A stretch of DNA of 41,785 nt from Pseudomonadota bacterium (GCA_005776725.1 SXOO01000043.1:1-41785); one strand, 5' to 3'. Positions 1 to 9,601 are shown, numbered from the stretch's first letter. Translations and numbers: made by a program. The notes: generated by a model from the sequence alone, not told the origin.

Positions 1-3000
1 AGCTCCTTGCCAACGCCGGACTCGCCGGTGACGAGGATCGAGACGTCCGACGGCGCCACGTTGTCCAGCGTTCGCAGCACCTGCCGCATGGGTCGGCTCT
101 GGTGCACGATCCGGTCGTACCCGTGCGCCAGCCCCATGTCTGTCCGCGACTGCTCTAGCACCTCGCGGAGCGCCGTGAGCTCGTCGCGGTGCCGTCCGGA
201 CTCGTCAACGCGTGCGGCCCGTTCGGCGGCCAGCTGGCGAGTCGCGGCGGTGGCCTCGCTCTCCGCCCGTTCGGCACGCGCCAGCAGCGACAACTGGATC
301 AGGAGGCTCGGCTCCGGCGGCCGACACAGCCCCTCGAGGACCACCGCACCGGGAGCCAGGGTGAGCCCTATCAGGCGGCGGCCGCCCGGGAGCTCGGCCT
401 CGTAGCTGGCGCTCCGGCCGAGGTACGTGGCCACCCGCTGAGCGCGTGGCTCGTTGCCGAGGCCTGTGCGCGCGGCGGGGGAGGGGGCGGCGGCAAGGTC
501 GCTCCACCACCACCCAGCGTTGGCCCCGGTCCCCGCAACCAATCCTGCCAACAGCTCCGGCGCGGCCGGGGGCCGCGGGGCTCGGACGAGGAGAGAGGCG
601 TTGGTGGGTGCGGCGACGAGCATCGGGTGGATGTCCCCTCCTTGGGGCAGGGACCCGGTAAGCAGGAAACGATCCAGGCAGGGGTTCGGGTGGGCCTCGG
701 ACTGGCGCTGCCTTCGGGTCGCGTCGACCAGCCGCGCCACCGCGTCCAGCGCCCGTGGGTGGTCCGCCAGCTCCGCAAGCTCCTCCAGCAACGCGACCAG
801 TGGCGATGCGCCGGCCGGGAGTACCGCGGGGAGCGACGCGACCAGCGCCTCGACGGCCTCAGGCAGGCCCGAGAGGTCGCCACGGCGCGCCGCCACCACG
901 CGCTCGGCCACTCGCGCGAGTGGCGCGGCAGCGGGGGAGGGTGCCGCCGGCAGCGCAGGCTCGACCGGGCCGCCCGCCACGAGCCGCAGCCAGGCCGCCT
1001 CGAACGCGGCCTCATGAGCCCCCGCCCGGTCGGCCGCGCCCTGGATCTCGACGAACTCCTGCGCCAGCGCATCCCCCGCGAGCTGCGCGAAGGGCGAGGA
1101 GCTCTCGTGGCGGGCCTCGCCTGCGGAGTCGGCGTGAGCCGCCCCTCGAGCCAGCCATAACCGAGCGACGGTAAGGCGGCGGTCGAGGCGCGCCACCTCG
1201 GAGGTCACCGGAAGGTCGTGCACCGGGGCCAGCGCTGACTCGGCGCGCTGTGCGTCGCCCAGATCCAGCGCCACCAGCGCCTCGACCAGGGCGGCCGCCA
1301 CCCGTCCCCGCGGTTCACCCAGCGACGCCGCGATCGCGCCCGCCTGGCTGGCCCGGCGACCATCCTCGCGGAACGCCAACCGCTCGCGCGCCGCGATCGC
1401 CCCGTTGCTGAGCGCCACGCGCTCGCCGCGCCGATCGCGCGTGAGGCGCTTGGCAGCAGCCGAGCGATCGTAGGCGGCCTGCGCCTCGTCGCCCCGCCCC
1501 TGAACGAGCCAGACGTTGCCCAGGTTGTTCGCCACCCGGCCGAGCGCGTGGGCATCCTCCAACGCCTCTGCGATCGCCTCGGCGGCCGTGAGGGCGCGCA
1601 CCGCCAGCGCAGTGTCCCCGGCGTAGCTCGCCGCTGTTCCCAAGAGGAGGCTCGCCTCCAGCTGCTGCCGCTTGGTCGCGGGGGGCTCTGCGCCCGCCGC
1701 GTCCCCCTCCCGCACCCCTCTCATCGCGGTCGCCGGCTCGAGGAGCTCCAGCACCTCCCGATGCCGCCCTGCCGCCGCGGCGAGGCGCGCCGTGGCCAGC
1801 TTCGCCAACGTCCCGGTCCCGGGGGGGACGACGGCGGCGAGCCGCCCCAGGAGCGCTCGGTCGCCCACCGCCTCGGCGCAGCGGATCGCCCGCTCCAGGC
1901 TGTTGACGTCGAGCCGTCCCGCGTCGCCCGAGGACGAGCGCTGCGTCGCGGTCAGCTCATCCTCTGAAGCGGCGCCTCCGTGGGGGCCGTCGTCCGCCGC
2001 GGATGCGAGCCACCAGTCAGCTGAGGTCTCCAGCGCCAGCGTATAGAGCCGGGCCGCCTCCTCGAGGTCGAAGCGTGCCTCGGCCCGCTCCGCGTCGGCC
2101 CGCCGGGCCCTGGCCGCCTCACGCGCGCGCCCGCTCAGCTCGAGCAGCCGGGCCAGGCGAGGCGATGTCTTGAGCGTCAGGTGGGCCTCGAGGCGCGTCA
2201 CATCGGACTCGCTGAAGCGCTCCAAGGTGAGCGGTACGTCCGGGACGGCGACCAAGCGCCGGTGAGCGTCCCAGCGCGCGAGGCCCAGCGTCACCAGGCG
2301 CTCGACACCGACCAGCAAGCTCCCTTCGGCGGCCTCCTCCTCCTCTATCGGGGAGACCCATGCCAGTGCATCGAGGGCCCGGAGCTCGGCGGCAGGGAGC
2401 CCCGAAAGTCGCTTCACCCACGCCTCCTGGACGTGCCCGACCCCCCGCTCGTGCGGGTCGAGCGCATCGAGGAAGGCCAGGGCGTCGGTCCAGTTGACGG
2501 CCTGCCGGCCGAACCACTCCGCGCCGTTGCTCGCCTCCAGAAGGTCCGCTGGGAGCGGCCGCAGCTGCGCCGTATCGAGCGCCTGCTCTTGGAGGACCAC
2601 GACGTCTACCGCGGCTGCCTCCTGGACCCTGGCCAAGACAGCGCGGCTCGGCGCCGGCCAGCGCTCTGGCGTCACCGCGAGCACGCCACCCAGCGCCTGA
2701 TCGCGAAGGCAATCGACCACCCACGCGGCGAAGGCCTCGACGTACTCCCGGAACGAGTCGGGGGTCTGGGGACGGGGCGGTTCCTCCCGGCGTGAGTGGG
2801 CGCAAAGCGCGAGGCGGCGCCACTCCCCGAGGGGGTCATCGCCCCCCTCGAGGACCGTCGCGATTCGTCGTCGTCGCGCGATCAGCGGCCCGATCAACGC
2901 AGCGTCTCCGGGAGGCACGCCGACTGGCGAATGAAGCTGCAGCGCCGAGACGTGCTGGTGCAGCGCGCCCAGGAGTCGGTGACGGGGACGGCGCCGCACA

Positions 3001-3644
3001 GGCGTCGTGGTCCTATCCATCAGCGCCGCGAGGCGGCTGCCGAGCTGCAGGTCGTCGAGCCACCTCGCAAAGCACTTCCCCACCGCCCACCGCTCGTCGG
3101 CTGGCGTCAGCGGGGCGCTCGCCGAGAGGCCCGGCGGGCGGTACGCCGGGGTGCCGCCTCGCGCGGGGGTGCCAATGGGGGCTGCGAGGCCGAAGTCGAC
3201 GAGCACGGGGCGCTTCGATGCCCACAGCACGATGTTCTGAGGTTTCACGTCGCCGTGGACGTAGCCCTGGCCATGGATCTCGTCTAGCGCCTCGAGGAGC
3301 CGATCGAGCACCAACGCCACCTCCGCCACCGGAGGGTCGTCGAGCAGCCAGCGGTCGAGACGCGGCCCGTCCACCAGCTCCGTGGTGAGGTGCGACTCGC
3401 CCGCGTCGATCAGCAACACCACGCCGCTTCCGGCGAGCGCGCTCAGAGCCTCGCCTTCACGCCACGCGCCCTCGCCGACTTTCAGCACCACCCGCCGATC
3501 CCGCAGGCGGTCGAACGCGCGCCAAACCGTCCCCTGGCTGCCTCGCCCAAGAACCGCGGGCTCCAGATACCGACCGGCGAGCGCGTAAGGCAACATTGCA
3601 AAGAGTCTTTCCGTTTCAGGCTGGAATGTAAACGGACTTTCCAT
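1..3644 (-). CDS. Ser/Thr protein kinase fused to TPR-like region and sigma-54 activator AAA+ domain (partial, C-terminus off window)
   Basis: The frame is open from an ATG at 3644 to the left edge, giving 1214 codons. Residues about 24-230 are a eukaryotic-type kinase: glycine loop GRGSQGTV (33-40), ATP lysine K55 in VVLK, catalytic loop HGDVKPQN (130-137) and metal-binding DFG (150-152), so catalysis looks intact. A long Ala/Leu/Glu-rich helical region resembling TPR repeats follows (roughly 500-900), then a degenerate sensor-like stretch and a short coiled coil (about 1115-1165). The last visible residues are the start of a sigma-54 interaction domain with Walker A GESGVGKE (1207-1214). 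In such fusions the kinase is thought to relay signals to an AAA+ module that remodels sigma-54 RNA polymerase. A C-terminal DNA-binding domain should lie outside the window. A second ATG at codon 17 is possible. It is divergent from the lipoprotein gene at 3901. Confidence 0.9.
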   Translation of the reverse strand, partial: MESPFTFQPETERLFAMLPYALAGRYLEPAVLGRGSQGTVWRAFDRLRDRRVVLKVGEGAWREGEALSALAGSGVVLLIDAGESHLTTELVDGPRLDRWLLDDPPVAEVALVLDRLLEALDEIHGQGYVHGDVKPQNIVLWASKRPVLVDFGLAAPIGTPARGGTPAYRPPGLSASAPLTPADERWAVGKCFARWLDDLQLGSRLAALMDRTTTPVRRRPRHRLLGALHQHVSALQLHSPVGVPPGDAALIGPLIARRRRIATVLEGGDDPLGEWRRLALCAHSRREEPPRPQTPDSFREYVEAFAAWVVDCLRDQALGGVLAVTPERWPAPSRAVLARVQEAAAVDVVVLQEQALDTAQLRPLPADLLEASNGAEWFGRQAVNWTDALAFLDALDPHERGVGHVQEAWVKRLSGLPAAELRALDALAWVSPIEEEEAAEGSLLVGVERLVTLGLARWDAHRRLVAVPDVPLTLERFSESDVTRLEAHLTLKTSPRLARLLELSGRAREAARARRADAERAEARFDLEEAARLYTLALETSADWWLASAADDGPHGGAASEDELTATQRSSSGDAGRLDVNSLERAIRCAEAVGDRALLGRLAAVVPPGTGTLAKLATARLAAAAGRHREVLELLEPATAMRGVREGDAAGAEPPATKRQQLEASLLLGTAASYAGDTALAVRALTAAEAIAEALEDAHALGRVANNLGNVWLVQGRGDEAQAAYDRSAAAKRLTRDRRGERVALSNGAIAARERLAFREDGRRASQAGAIAASLGEPRGRVAAALVEALVALDLGDAQRAESALAPVHDLPVTSEVARLDRRLTVARLWLARGAAHADSAGEARHESSSPFAQLAGDALAQEFVEIQGAADRAGAHEAAFEAAWLRLVAGGPVEPALPAAPSPAAAPLARVAERVVAARRGDLSGLPEAVEALVASLPAVLPAGASPLVALLEELAELADHPRALDAVARLVDATRRQRQSEAHPNPCLDRFLLTGSLPQGGDIHPMLVAAPTNASLLVRAPRPPAAPELLAGLVAGTGANAGWWWSDLAAAPSPAARTGLGNEPRAQRVATYLGRSASYEAELPGGRRLIGLTLAPGAVVLEGLCRPPEPSLLIQLSLLARAERAESEATAATRQLAAERAARVDESGRHRDELTALREVLEQSRTDMGLAHGYDRIVHQSRPMRQVLRTLDNVAPSDVSILVTGESGVGKE

Positions 3645-3900
3645 TGACGTGCACTCAGCGCTGAGGGCCCGGCTCCACCGATCCCAGGATCACCCCAGCC
3701 CCGTACCTCTCTGGGGCGTGGGCGGGTCGGCCCTTGCGCGACCGAACGTCAATGACGCCGCTGCGTCCGGGGCGCCCTGAGATGGCTGGCACGAAGGGTG
3801 CTCTGGCAGTGCCACGAGGGCCCGGTTCACGAGCGCTCAGCGAGCAACGGCCGCCAGACGGCGCGCCGCTGCCGACCGACCGAATAAGGAGCGTTGTCCC
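3645..3900. promoter_or_regulatory. Divergent intergenic region, kinase / lipoprotein
   Basis: This 256-bp gap separates two genes transcribed outward, so it should hold both promoters. AAGGAG lies about 10 bases before the ATG at 3901 and is a good ribosome-binding site. I could not identify a convincing sigma-70 or sigma-54 promoter, and no repeat or RNA gene is visible. Confidence 0.4.
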
Positions 3901-5244
3901 ATGATTACTCGCCTCTTCACCCTTTGCGCCGTCGCCCTGGTTGGTGCCTGCGCCGGTTCCACCGAGAGCGGCCCCTCCACCGAGACCGCGCCGCTGCTCG
4001 AGGCCCCGGGCGTCGCCGTCCCGGCAACCTGGGGTGGCCACATCGAGCAGCCCATGGTCCGCGCCCCACGCCTGGCGTTCCCCACGGCACCGGTCTTCAA
4101 GGAGACGCTCGAGCTCCACGAATGGGGCACCTTCACGTCGGTACAGAGCCCAGCGGGCGACGACATGCTCGGCCTCCACCACGAGGAGGAGCCGCTGCCC
4201 GGCTTCGTCCACGGCCGCGGCACCTGCTGGGGCGCCAAGTGCGTGGAGCTGGTCCCAGATGTGGGCGTGACCCAGAAGATGGAGACCCCGGTCATCTACT
4301 TCCACGGCCGACACGATGCGCCGATCACGGTGACCGTTGGCTTCCCCCAAGGCGTGATCTCTCAGTGGTATCCGAACGCCGCTTCGTTCCTCCCGGCGAT
4401 CGGCAGCCTCGACGCGACCCAGCCCATGAGCGGTGGCTCCATGACCTGGACCGTCGAGCTCGACCCGGAGGGCTACTCGCCACCCGAGGTTGACCCGAAC
4501 GGTATCTGGGCACCCTCACGCAACGTGGATAGCCGCCCGCTTCGCGCTGGGGGGGAGGACGAAGGGTTCATCTTCTACCGAGGCCTCGGCTCGTTCTCGC
4601 TGCCGATTCGCACCCAGTCGGATGGCTCGGGCATGGCCCAGGTGACCAACGGCGGCGACGAGGCAGTCCCGGCGGCTTTCCTCCTTCGTGTCACGGCGGA
4701 CGATAACGGCTCTCGTGGCGCCATCGAGGCGCTAGGGGGGATCGAAGCCGGTCAGTCGAAGCGCGCGACGGAGACCCCGGCGCTCGTCTCCTTCGAGACC
4801 TTCCTGGAGCAGGCGCGCGTGATGATCCACGCCGCCCTCGTGAAGAGCGGCCTGCGCGCGGACGAGTCGTGGGCCATGGTCGATACGTGGACCGTGAGCT
4901 ACTTCCACACTCCCGGCCTGCGCGTGCTGTACGTGGTGCCGCGCACCTGGACCGACGCCATCCTGCCGCTCGAGGTCGACGTCCCCATGGACCGGATCGT
5001 GCGCACGCTGGTCGGCCGGATCGAGCTCACCACTGCAACGGAGGTCGCCACGATCCGAGACGCTGCCCGGGAGTCGATGGAGGCTGGCGTTTACCCCTCG
5101 CAGGCGTCCTACTCGGTCCCGGCCCTTCAGCTCCTCGGACGGCACGCTGAACCGAAGCTTCGCGCGGCCGCTCAGGGGCTGCCCGCGGGCGAGCTCCAGG
5201 CCTGGCTGCTGGCCTGCGCGGAGTCAATGGTACCCGAGGGCTGA
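3901..5244 (+). CDS. Lipoprotein of unknown function with EWGTFTS motif
   Basis: This encodes 447 residues. The start is supported by AAGGAG upstream and by an immediate lipoprotein signal peptide with lipobox VGAC (C17), so the mature protein is probably a lipid-anchored envelope protein. After a short low-complexity linker the globular part begins with LHEWGTFTSVQ (about residue 76), then LPGFVHGRG and METPVIYFHG. I recall similar 'EWGTFTS...METPVIYF' proteins in Myxococcota and Planctomycetota, without an assigned function. No catalytic motif was recognised. The C-terminal third contains a helical segment (about 390-440) that could be a HEAT-like or armadillo-like end. The gene stands alone, divergent from the kinase. 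Confidence 0.9.
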   Translation: MITRLFTLCAVALVGACAGSTESGPSTETAPLLEAPGVAVPATWGGHIEQPMVRAPRLAFPTAPVFKETLELHEWGTFTSVQSPAGDDMLGLHHEEEPLPGFVHGRGTCWGAKCVELVPDVGVTQKMETPVIYFHGRHDAPITVTVGFPQGVISQWYPNAASFLPAIGSLDATQPMSGGSMTWTVELDPEGYSPPEVDPNGIWAPSRNVDSRPLRAGGEDEGFIFYRGLGSFSLPIRTQSDGSGMAQVTNGGDEAVPAAFLLRVTADDNGSRGAIEALGGIEAGQSKRATETPALVSFETFLEQARVMIHAALVKSGLRADESWAMVDTWTVSYFHTPGLRVLYVVPRTWTDAILPLEVDVPMDRIVRTLVGRIELTTATEVATIRDAARESMEAGVYPSQASYSVPALQLLGRHAEPKLRAAAQGLPAGELQAWLLACAESMVPEG

Positions 5245-5697
5245 GCCTTGCTCTTGCCTGGGGGCGCCCCTCAGGCGCTCGGAGCGGCCCCGGCTCCGGG
5301 TTGGGAGTCCCGCCGACAATTCGAAGTGATTGCCCCCTGGGTCTTGCGTGACACCACCGGCCGGGTAGGCTCCTCCCATCGTAGAGTTGGTGCGCGAGGC
5401 TCCCCGTTGATCCTAATTGCTGCCCCCCATTCCCCGGACTCCAATCCCCTTCGGCAAGCCCTCTCGGTTGCGGTGCCTACGGTGCTCGCCGCCCTCGTCA
5501 CGCTTGTGGCTGGGGCCGTGTTCGCCGTGGGCGTGGTGCTGTGGGCGCCGGTCTACGTCGCGGACGCGATCATCCGGCCCTTCCGGTTCAGCTGACCCCA
5601 CGCACTGACTTACAGCGGGCACCGCGCGCTCGCCGGCGTCCGGCAGCAGTCGGCGATGTTGAAGCGGCGCTCACCGGCCCGCGATTCGTCCCATCCC
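5245..5697. other. Intergenic stretch between lipoprotein gene and dtd
   Basis: This is 453 bp between a plus-strand and a minus-strand stop codon. Apart from the doubtful membrane-protein frame at 5407-5595, I see no RNA gene, repeat or clear rho-independent terminator. Convergent transcripts from both sides should end here. Confidence 0.5.
5407..5595 (+). CDS. Possible small one-helix membrane protein
   Basis: A short frame, open from 5248 and in the same direction as the lipoprotein gene, ends with a strongly hydrophobic stretch (about 5455-5560; VLAALVTLVAGAVF, then VVLWAPVYVADAI) and a short basic tail. A TTG at 5407 would give a 62-residue protein; the ATG/TTG candidates near 5248 would add a Pro/Ala/Arg-rich leader that does not look like protein. 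No clear ribosome-binding site is visible. The clean transmembrane segment is the only argument for a real gene; otherwise this is a spacer. Confidence 0.3.
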   Translation: MILIAAPHSPDSNPLRQALSVAVPTVLAALVTLVAGAVFAVGVVLWAPVYVADAIIRPFRFS

Positions 5698-6147
5698 CTA
5701 GAAGGTCTTTCGGCTGTCTACCAGCAGCGTGACCGGGCCGTCGTTCGTGAGCGACACGTCCATGTGCGTCCGGAACACCCCCGTCTCCACCCGAATGCCC
5801 AGGGCCCGCGTCTTCTCCACGTAGGCCTCGAACCAGCGCGCGGCAGCCTCTGGCGGCATCGCGTCGCCAAAGCTGGGTCGGCGCCCCTTCCGGCAGTCGC
5901 CATATAGGGTGAACTGGCTGATCGCCAGGATGCTGCCCCCCACCTCCGCGAGGCTGAGGTTCATCTTGCCGTCCGCGTCTTCGAACACGCGGAGCCCCGC
6001 CACCTTCTGGACAATCAGCTCGAGGTCCGCCTCGGCGTCGTCCGCGGCCACCCCGACCAGCACCACGAAGCCCCGCTCGATGGCCCCGACGACGCGCCCC
6101 TCGACGAGGACGTTCGCGCTCGAGACGCGCTGAACGACCGCTCTCAC
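5698..6147 (-). CDS. dtd: D-aminoacyl-tRNA deacylase (D-Tyr-tRNA deacylase)
   Basis: This is a 149-residue cytoplasmic protein, the usual family length. Dtd hydrolyses D-amino acids (and Gly mischarged on tRNA-Ala) from tRNA, protecting translation. Both active-site signatures are present: SQFTLY at residues 77-82 and the Gly-cisPro loop in TNDGPVT around 134-140, with RAVVQRV at the N-terminus as expected. The start is GTG at 6147, overlapping the TGA of the upstream kelch gene (GTGA), which indicates translational coupling. A longer upstream frame reads through the kelch gene and is not real. It is an unusual partner for a secreted kelch protein. Confidence 0.96.
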   Translation of the reverse strand: MRAVVQRVSSANVLVEGRVVGAIERGFVVLVGVAADDAEADLELIVQKVAGLRVFEDADGKMNLSLAEVGGSILAISQFTLYGDCRKGRRPSFGDAMPPEAAARWFEAYVEKTRALGIRVETGVFRTHMDVSLTNDGPVTLLVDSRKTF

Positions 6148-8153
6148 AACTTCTTGTATGGATAGAGCGTGAGCCCTGGGTCGTAGACCCCGCCCGTCCC
6201 GATGGCTGCGCCGTTGTAGCCGCCCCAGACCACGAGCCGGTCCTGCGCCCAGACAGAGCCAACCGGCCAAGTGTAACGAGCGGTGGGCGCGTTGATCGCG
6301 TTCATCGGGGTCCAGAGATCCGCTTCGGGATCGTAGAGGTCGCCCGTGTTCACGTAGCTGTTCGTCCCATTGTTCCCGCCCCAAAGCACCATGTACTTCC
6401 CGGTCCAGACGCCGGCGTGGTAGGCCCGGGACTCCGCGACCGTCGAGGTGTCGATGACCCGCCACTGGTTAGTGGTCGGGTTATACGCCGCGCACACCTT
6501 GTCCGGCACGGTCCCGGCGCCCACCGTGCCGCCGAACACGATCATCTCGGTACCGGTCCAGACCGCCGAGTGTCCCCGTCGGGCGACCAACTCGACCGGT
6601 GCGGCCGCGATCCCGGCGAACACGTTGGCGACCGGGTCGTAGGCGGCGCCGTCCTTCAAGTAGACGTTGTTGGCCGAGGCACCTCCCCACACGATCATCT
6701 GGGTGCCCGTCCACACGGCGGAGGCGTCGAAGCGCTTCGACGGCCCCTGGAACATCGTCGACCATTGGTTGGTCGCCGGGTCGTAGCGGAGGCCGTCGTC
6801 ATAAACCGTGGCGTCCGAACCAGCGTAACCTCCCCAGACGATCATGTGCTTGCCCGTCCACACCGCCATGTGCTGCTCGCGCGCGGCAATCGTCGGCGCC
6901 GTGGCGGGAAGCGCGGTCCACTTGTTGGCCTCGGGGTCGTACCGAGCGCCATCATTGCGCCGTACGGTGCTAGCGCCGTTGTACGAGCGACCTCCCCACA
7001 CGATCACCTCCTTGCCGGTCCAGACCGCTGTGTGGATGGCGCGAGAGTTGGGCTGGCCCGTAGTGGTTACCGTGGCCCACGTGTCCGTGGCCGGCCGGTA
7101 CCGCGCGTGTGCCGTCGCGTAGGAGCTCCCGCTCGACTGTCCGCCGTAGATGAACACGTACTTTCCGGTCCACGTGGCCGTGTGATGGTATCTGGCCGAC
7201 GGGGCTGACGCGGCCCGCGTCACGCTCCAGCCCTCGGCCAGCCGCAGCGCCGACACCACGGGGGCGAAGCCGTTGTTCAAGAAGTTCGGGTCCTCGGGTG
7301 TCTCGCTGAACATGATGGCACCCTTGGGCAGCGCCAGCCCAACCGGCGCCCACGCGGCGCCATCGTGGACCAGCAGGGCCTTCGTCCCGCCGTCGAAGTA
7401 CGTGCGTCCGGCCTGCCCGGTGGGCGCCGCGGCCTGCGGGACGAAGTCGACCGAAGGCGCCGCCACACCGCCCTGCGCGTTGAGGGCGCCAGTCATCGTG
7501 TCGCCTGCCTCGTCGACCCACCGCTCGGTGGTCTCCGGCACGCTGTTCCAGTCGTGTCCGTCGAGCTTGTCGGAGTCCGTGGCTGCGCCACCGGGCGTGG
7601 CCGCGCCCGCATAGACGAAGTCGACCTCCGTGCTGCTGACACAGGCGCTGCACTCGAGGTTGGCCGCCGCCCCGCCCGCGCTGGCGGACGCCGCGAAGTT
7701 GAAGGCCACATCGGCCGCCGTAACCGAGCCCGGGGCGAGCTGGCTCGTGCTGATACAGCCGTCGCAGTCCAGCGCTGCCGCGGACTCAGCCCGTGCGGCC
7801 CACAAGGCGAAGAGCACTGGTTGGATGGGCCGCCGGGCGCCGATGAGCTGCCCGTCTGCTTCAATCTCCACCCAGATCGGCCGACCGTCCGAGACCGCGG
7901 GCGGGAGCCCGGCTCCCTCGCCGAGATGCAAAGAGAACACTCCGCCGGGCGTGTCGAGGTTCTCGAAGTCTTCCTCCCAGACGAGCCCTCCGCTGTCTCC
8001 AGTGTCTGCGAGGCGCACGGTGAGGTCGACCGGCCCCGAATATGGCAGGCCCGCGGCGCTCGACAGAGCGCCCTGCACACTGAGCACGTGTTCAGGCGCG
8101 GCGAGGGCGGGTGCAGTCAAGGCGAGCGCAACGAGCACGAAGCGACATGTCAT
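6144..8153 (-). CDS. Secreted kelch-repeat protein
   Basis: This encodes 669 residues. The ATG at 8153 is preferred over upstream in-frame codons because GGAGG sits 5 bases before it and a signal peptide follows at once (ending ALAA near residue 19). Residues about 20-120 form a beta-rich module that starts LSVQGALSSAAG and contains GPVDLTVRLAD, common in secreted myxobacterial proteins. Two Cys-pair segments follow (CDGCIS and CSACVSS), then a linker. From about residue 340 to the end there are seven kelch-like blades, each with a core such as VWTGKEVIVWGG, enough for a beta-propeller. A role in surface binding or as a carbohydrate-oxidase-like scaffold is possible, but no catalytic residues are evident. 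It is the first gene of a unit with dtd. Confidence 0.92.
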   Translation of the reverse strand: MTCRFVLVALALTAPALAAPEHVLSVQGALSSAAGLPYSGPVDLTVRLADTGDSGGLVWEEDFENLDTPGGVFSLHLGEGAGLPPAVSDGRPIWVEIEADGQLIGARRPIQPVLFALWAARAESAAALDCDGCISTSQLAPGSVTAADVAFNFAASASAGGAAANLECSACVSSTEVDFVYAGAATPGGAATDSDKLDGHDWNSVPETTERWVDEAGDTMTGALNAQGGVAAPSVDFVPQAAAPTGQAGRTYFDGGTKALLVHDGAAWAPVGLALPKGAIMFSETPEDPNFLNNGFAPVVSALRLAEGWSVTRAASAPSARYHHTATWTGKYVFIYGGQSSGSSYATAHARYRPATDTWATVTTTGQPNSRAIHTAVWTGKEVIVWGGRSYNGASTVRRNDGARYDPEANKWTALPATAPTIAAREQHMAVWTGKHMIVWGGYAGSDATVYDDGLRYDPATNQWSTMFQGPSKRFDASAVWTGTQMIVWGGASANNVYLKDGAAYDPVANVFAGIAAAPVELVARRGHSAVWTGTEMIVFGGTVGAGTVPDKVCAAYNPTTNQWRVIDTSTVAESRAYHAGVWTGKYMVLWGGNNGTNSYVNTGDLYDPEADLWTPMNAINAPTARYTWPVGSVWAQDRLVVWGGYNGAAIGTGGVYDPGLTLYPYKKL

Positions 8154-8458
8154 GAGGACCTCCGTGTCGCGGAGTCTACCGCGGGCGATGGATTCCAGTC
8201 CATGCGGTGGCGCGGTCACCGCGGTCACCGCCACCAGATGTTCGAGGACTACGCGGCTACCTACTACAAACTCTGTGCGACCAACGGCGCAGCCGGACGG
8301 CCCTCGGAGGACGTCCGGGGCCGGCCGCGAGTGACTGTCCCAGGACGGGCGGGGTGCTTCCTCGCTCCCACTCCCCACGAGGCTCTGGTACGGTCGGGCA
8401 TCTCCACGTGCCGCGCCCGGGGTGCTCGGGGCGCCGCCGCCAACCAGGACCCTGCCGC
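8154..8458. promoter_or_regulatory. Divergent intergenic region, kelch gene / mcl
   Basis: This 305-bp region lies between two outward-transcribed genes. On the minus strand GGAGG is positioned for the kelch start. A short perfect direct repeat (GCGGTCACC twice) lies at about 8210-8227. I see no other gene or clear promoter. Confidence 0.4.
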
Positions 8459-9517
8459 GTGATCCAAAGCCCCAAGGACTTCTTCCGCCCCCTCGCGCTC
8501 GGCGCTCCGGCGCCCCTGCGAGAGATCCCCTTCCGCCCCTCGCGGATGATCCACTTCTTCGACCCGTCCAACCCCAAGATGGCCGCCACGGTCCCCGAGC
8601 TTGCGCGCGACTGCGACGTGCTGCTCGGAAACCTCGAGGACGCCGTGGCAGCCGACAAGAAGGAGGCGGCGCGGGAGGGATTCGTCACGGTAGCGGCGGC
8701 CACGGACTTCGGCGACTGCCAGCTGTGGACGCGCGTCAACAGCCTCGACAGCCCCTGGGTGCTCGACGATCTCACTCGCATCGTCGGCTCCGTGGGTCAC
8801 AAGCTCGACGTGGTGATGGTCCCCAAAGTCGAGGGCCCCTGGGACATTCACTACGTCGATCGACTGCTCGCCCAGCTCGAGGCACGCGCGCGGCTTACTC
8901 GGCCGATCCTCGTTCACGCCATCCTCGAGACCGCGCTGGGGGTGGCGAACGTCGAGTCGATCGCCAACGCCAGCCCGCGCATGCAGGGCCTCTCGCTGGG
9001 TCCGGCCGATCTCGCCGCGTCTCGCCGTATGAAGACTACCCGGGTGGGCGGCGGACACCCCGGCTACCTCGTTCGCTCCGACCCGGAGCCCGGCGCGCCG
9101 GATGCGCAGCGCCCCACCGCACAGCAGGATCTGTGGCACTACACCATGGGCCGAATGGTCGACGCCTGCGCGGCCGCTGGGATCCTCCCGTATTACGGCC
9201 CCTTCGGAGACATCAAGGACGTCGTCGCGTGCGAGGACCAGTTCCGCAACGCCTTCCTGATGGGCTGCGTCGGGGCGTGGTCGCTGCACCCGGCGCAGGT
9301 GGCGATCGCTCGCAAGGTGTTCAGCCCACCGGTGGACGAGGTGCGTTGGGCGCGCAAGGTGATCGCTGCCATGGGCGACGGGACCGGCGCCGTCATGCTC
9401 GACGGTCGCATGCAGGACGACGCCACGGTCAAGCAATGCCGGGTGATGCTGGATCTCGCCGACCGGCTCGCGGTACGCGATCCCGCGCTTCGTGCCCTCT
9501 ATCTGGCGGAACCCTGA
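8459..9517 (+). CDS. mcl: Malyl-CoA / beta-methylmalyl-CoA lyase, Chloroflexus type (HpcH/HpaI family)
   Basis: This encodes 352 residues from GTG at 8459. The family cleaves (S)-malyl-CoA to acetyl-CoA and glyoxylate, and beta-methylmalyl-CoA to propionyl-CoA and glyoxylate. Colinear segments match my memory of the Chloroflexus enzyme almost word for word: LAIGAP-like N-terminus, [70 protein letters not shown] and MQDDATVKQ. Expected metal and CoA residues lie in the NLEDA, HAILETA and GPADLA segments. The start was chosen because homology begins a few residues after it; the longer upstream frame is Arg/Pro noise. korA follows 233 bp later on the same strand. It could act in a 3-hydroxypropionate-bicycle-like or ethylmalonyl-CoA route, or in glyoxylate or dicarboxylate assimilation. 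Confidence 0.93.
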   Translation: MIQSPKDFFRPLALGAPAPLREIPFRPSRMIHFFDPSNPKMAATVPELARDCDVLLGNLEDAVAADKKEAAREGFVTVAAATDFGDCQLWTRVNSLDSPWVLDDLTRIVGSVGHKLDVVMVPKVEGPWDIHYVDRLLAQLEARARLTRPILVHAILETALGVANVESIANASPRMQGLSLGPADLAASRRMKTTRVGGGHPGYLVRSDPEPGAPDAQRPTAQQDLWHYTMGRMVDACAAAGILPYYGPFGDIKDVVACEDQFRNAFLMGCVGAWSLHPAQVAIARKVFSPPVDEVRWARKVIAAMGDGTGAVMLDGRMQDDATVKQCRVMLDLADRLAVRDPALRALYLAEP

Positions 9518-9601
9518 GCGCCGGGGTCGAGTAGTCGGGCCCTGAAGTCCTTCGGCGCGCGGACGGGGGGTGTCCCCGCGCCCGCGCCTGACGGGCCTCA
9601 G

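Noticed and set aside
189..1160. 323-codon plus-strand open frame at the left end
   Set aside because: It is antisense to the kinase/sigma-54 gene and has a Gly/Arg-rich translation without any domain.
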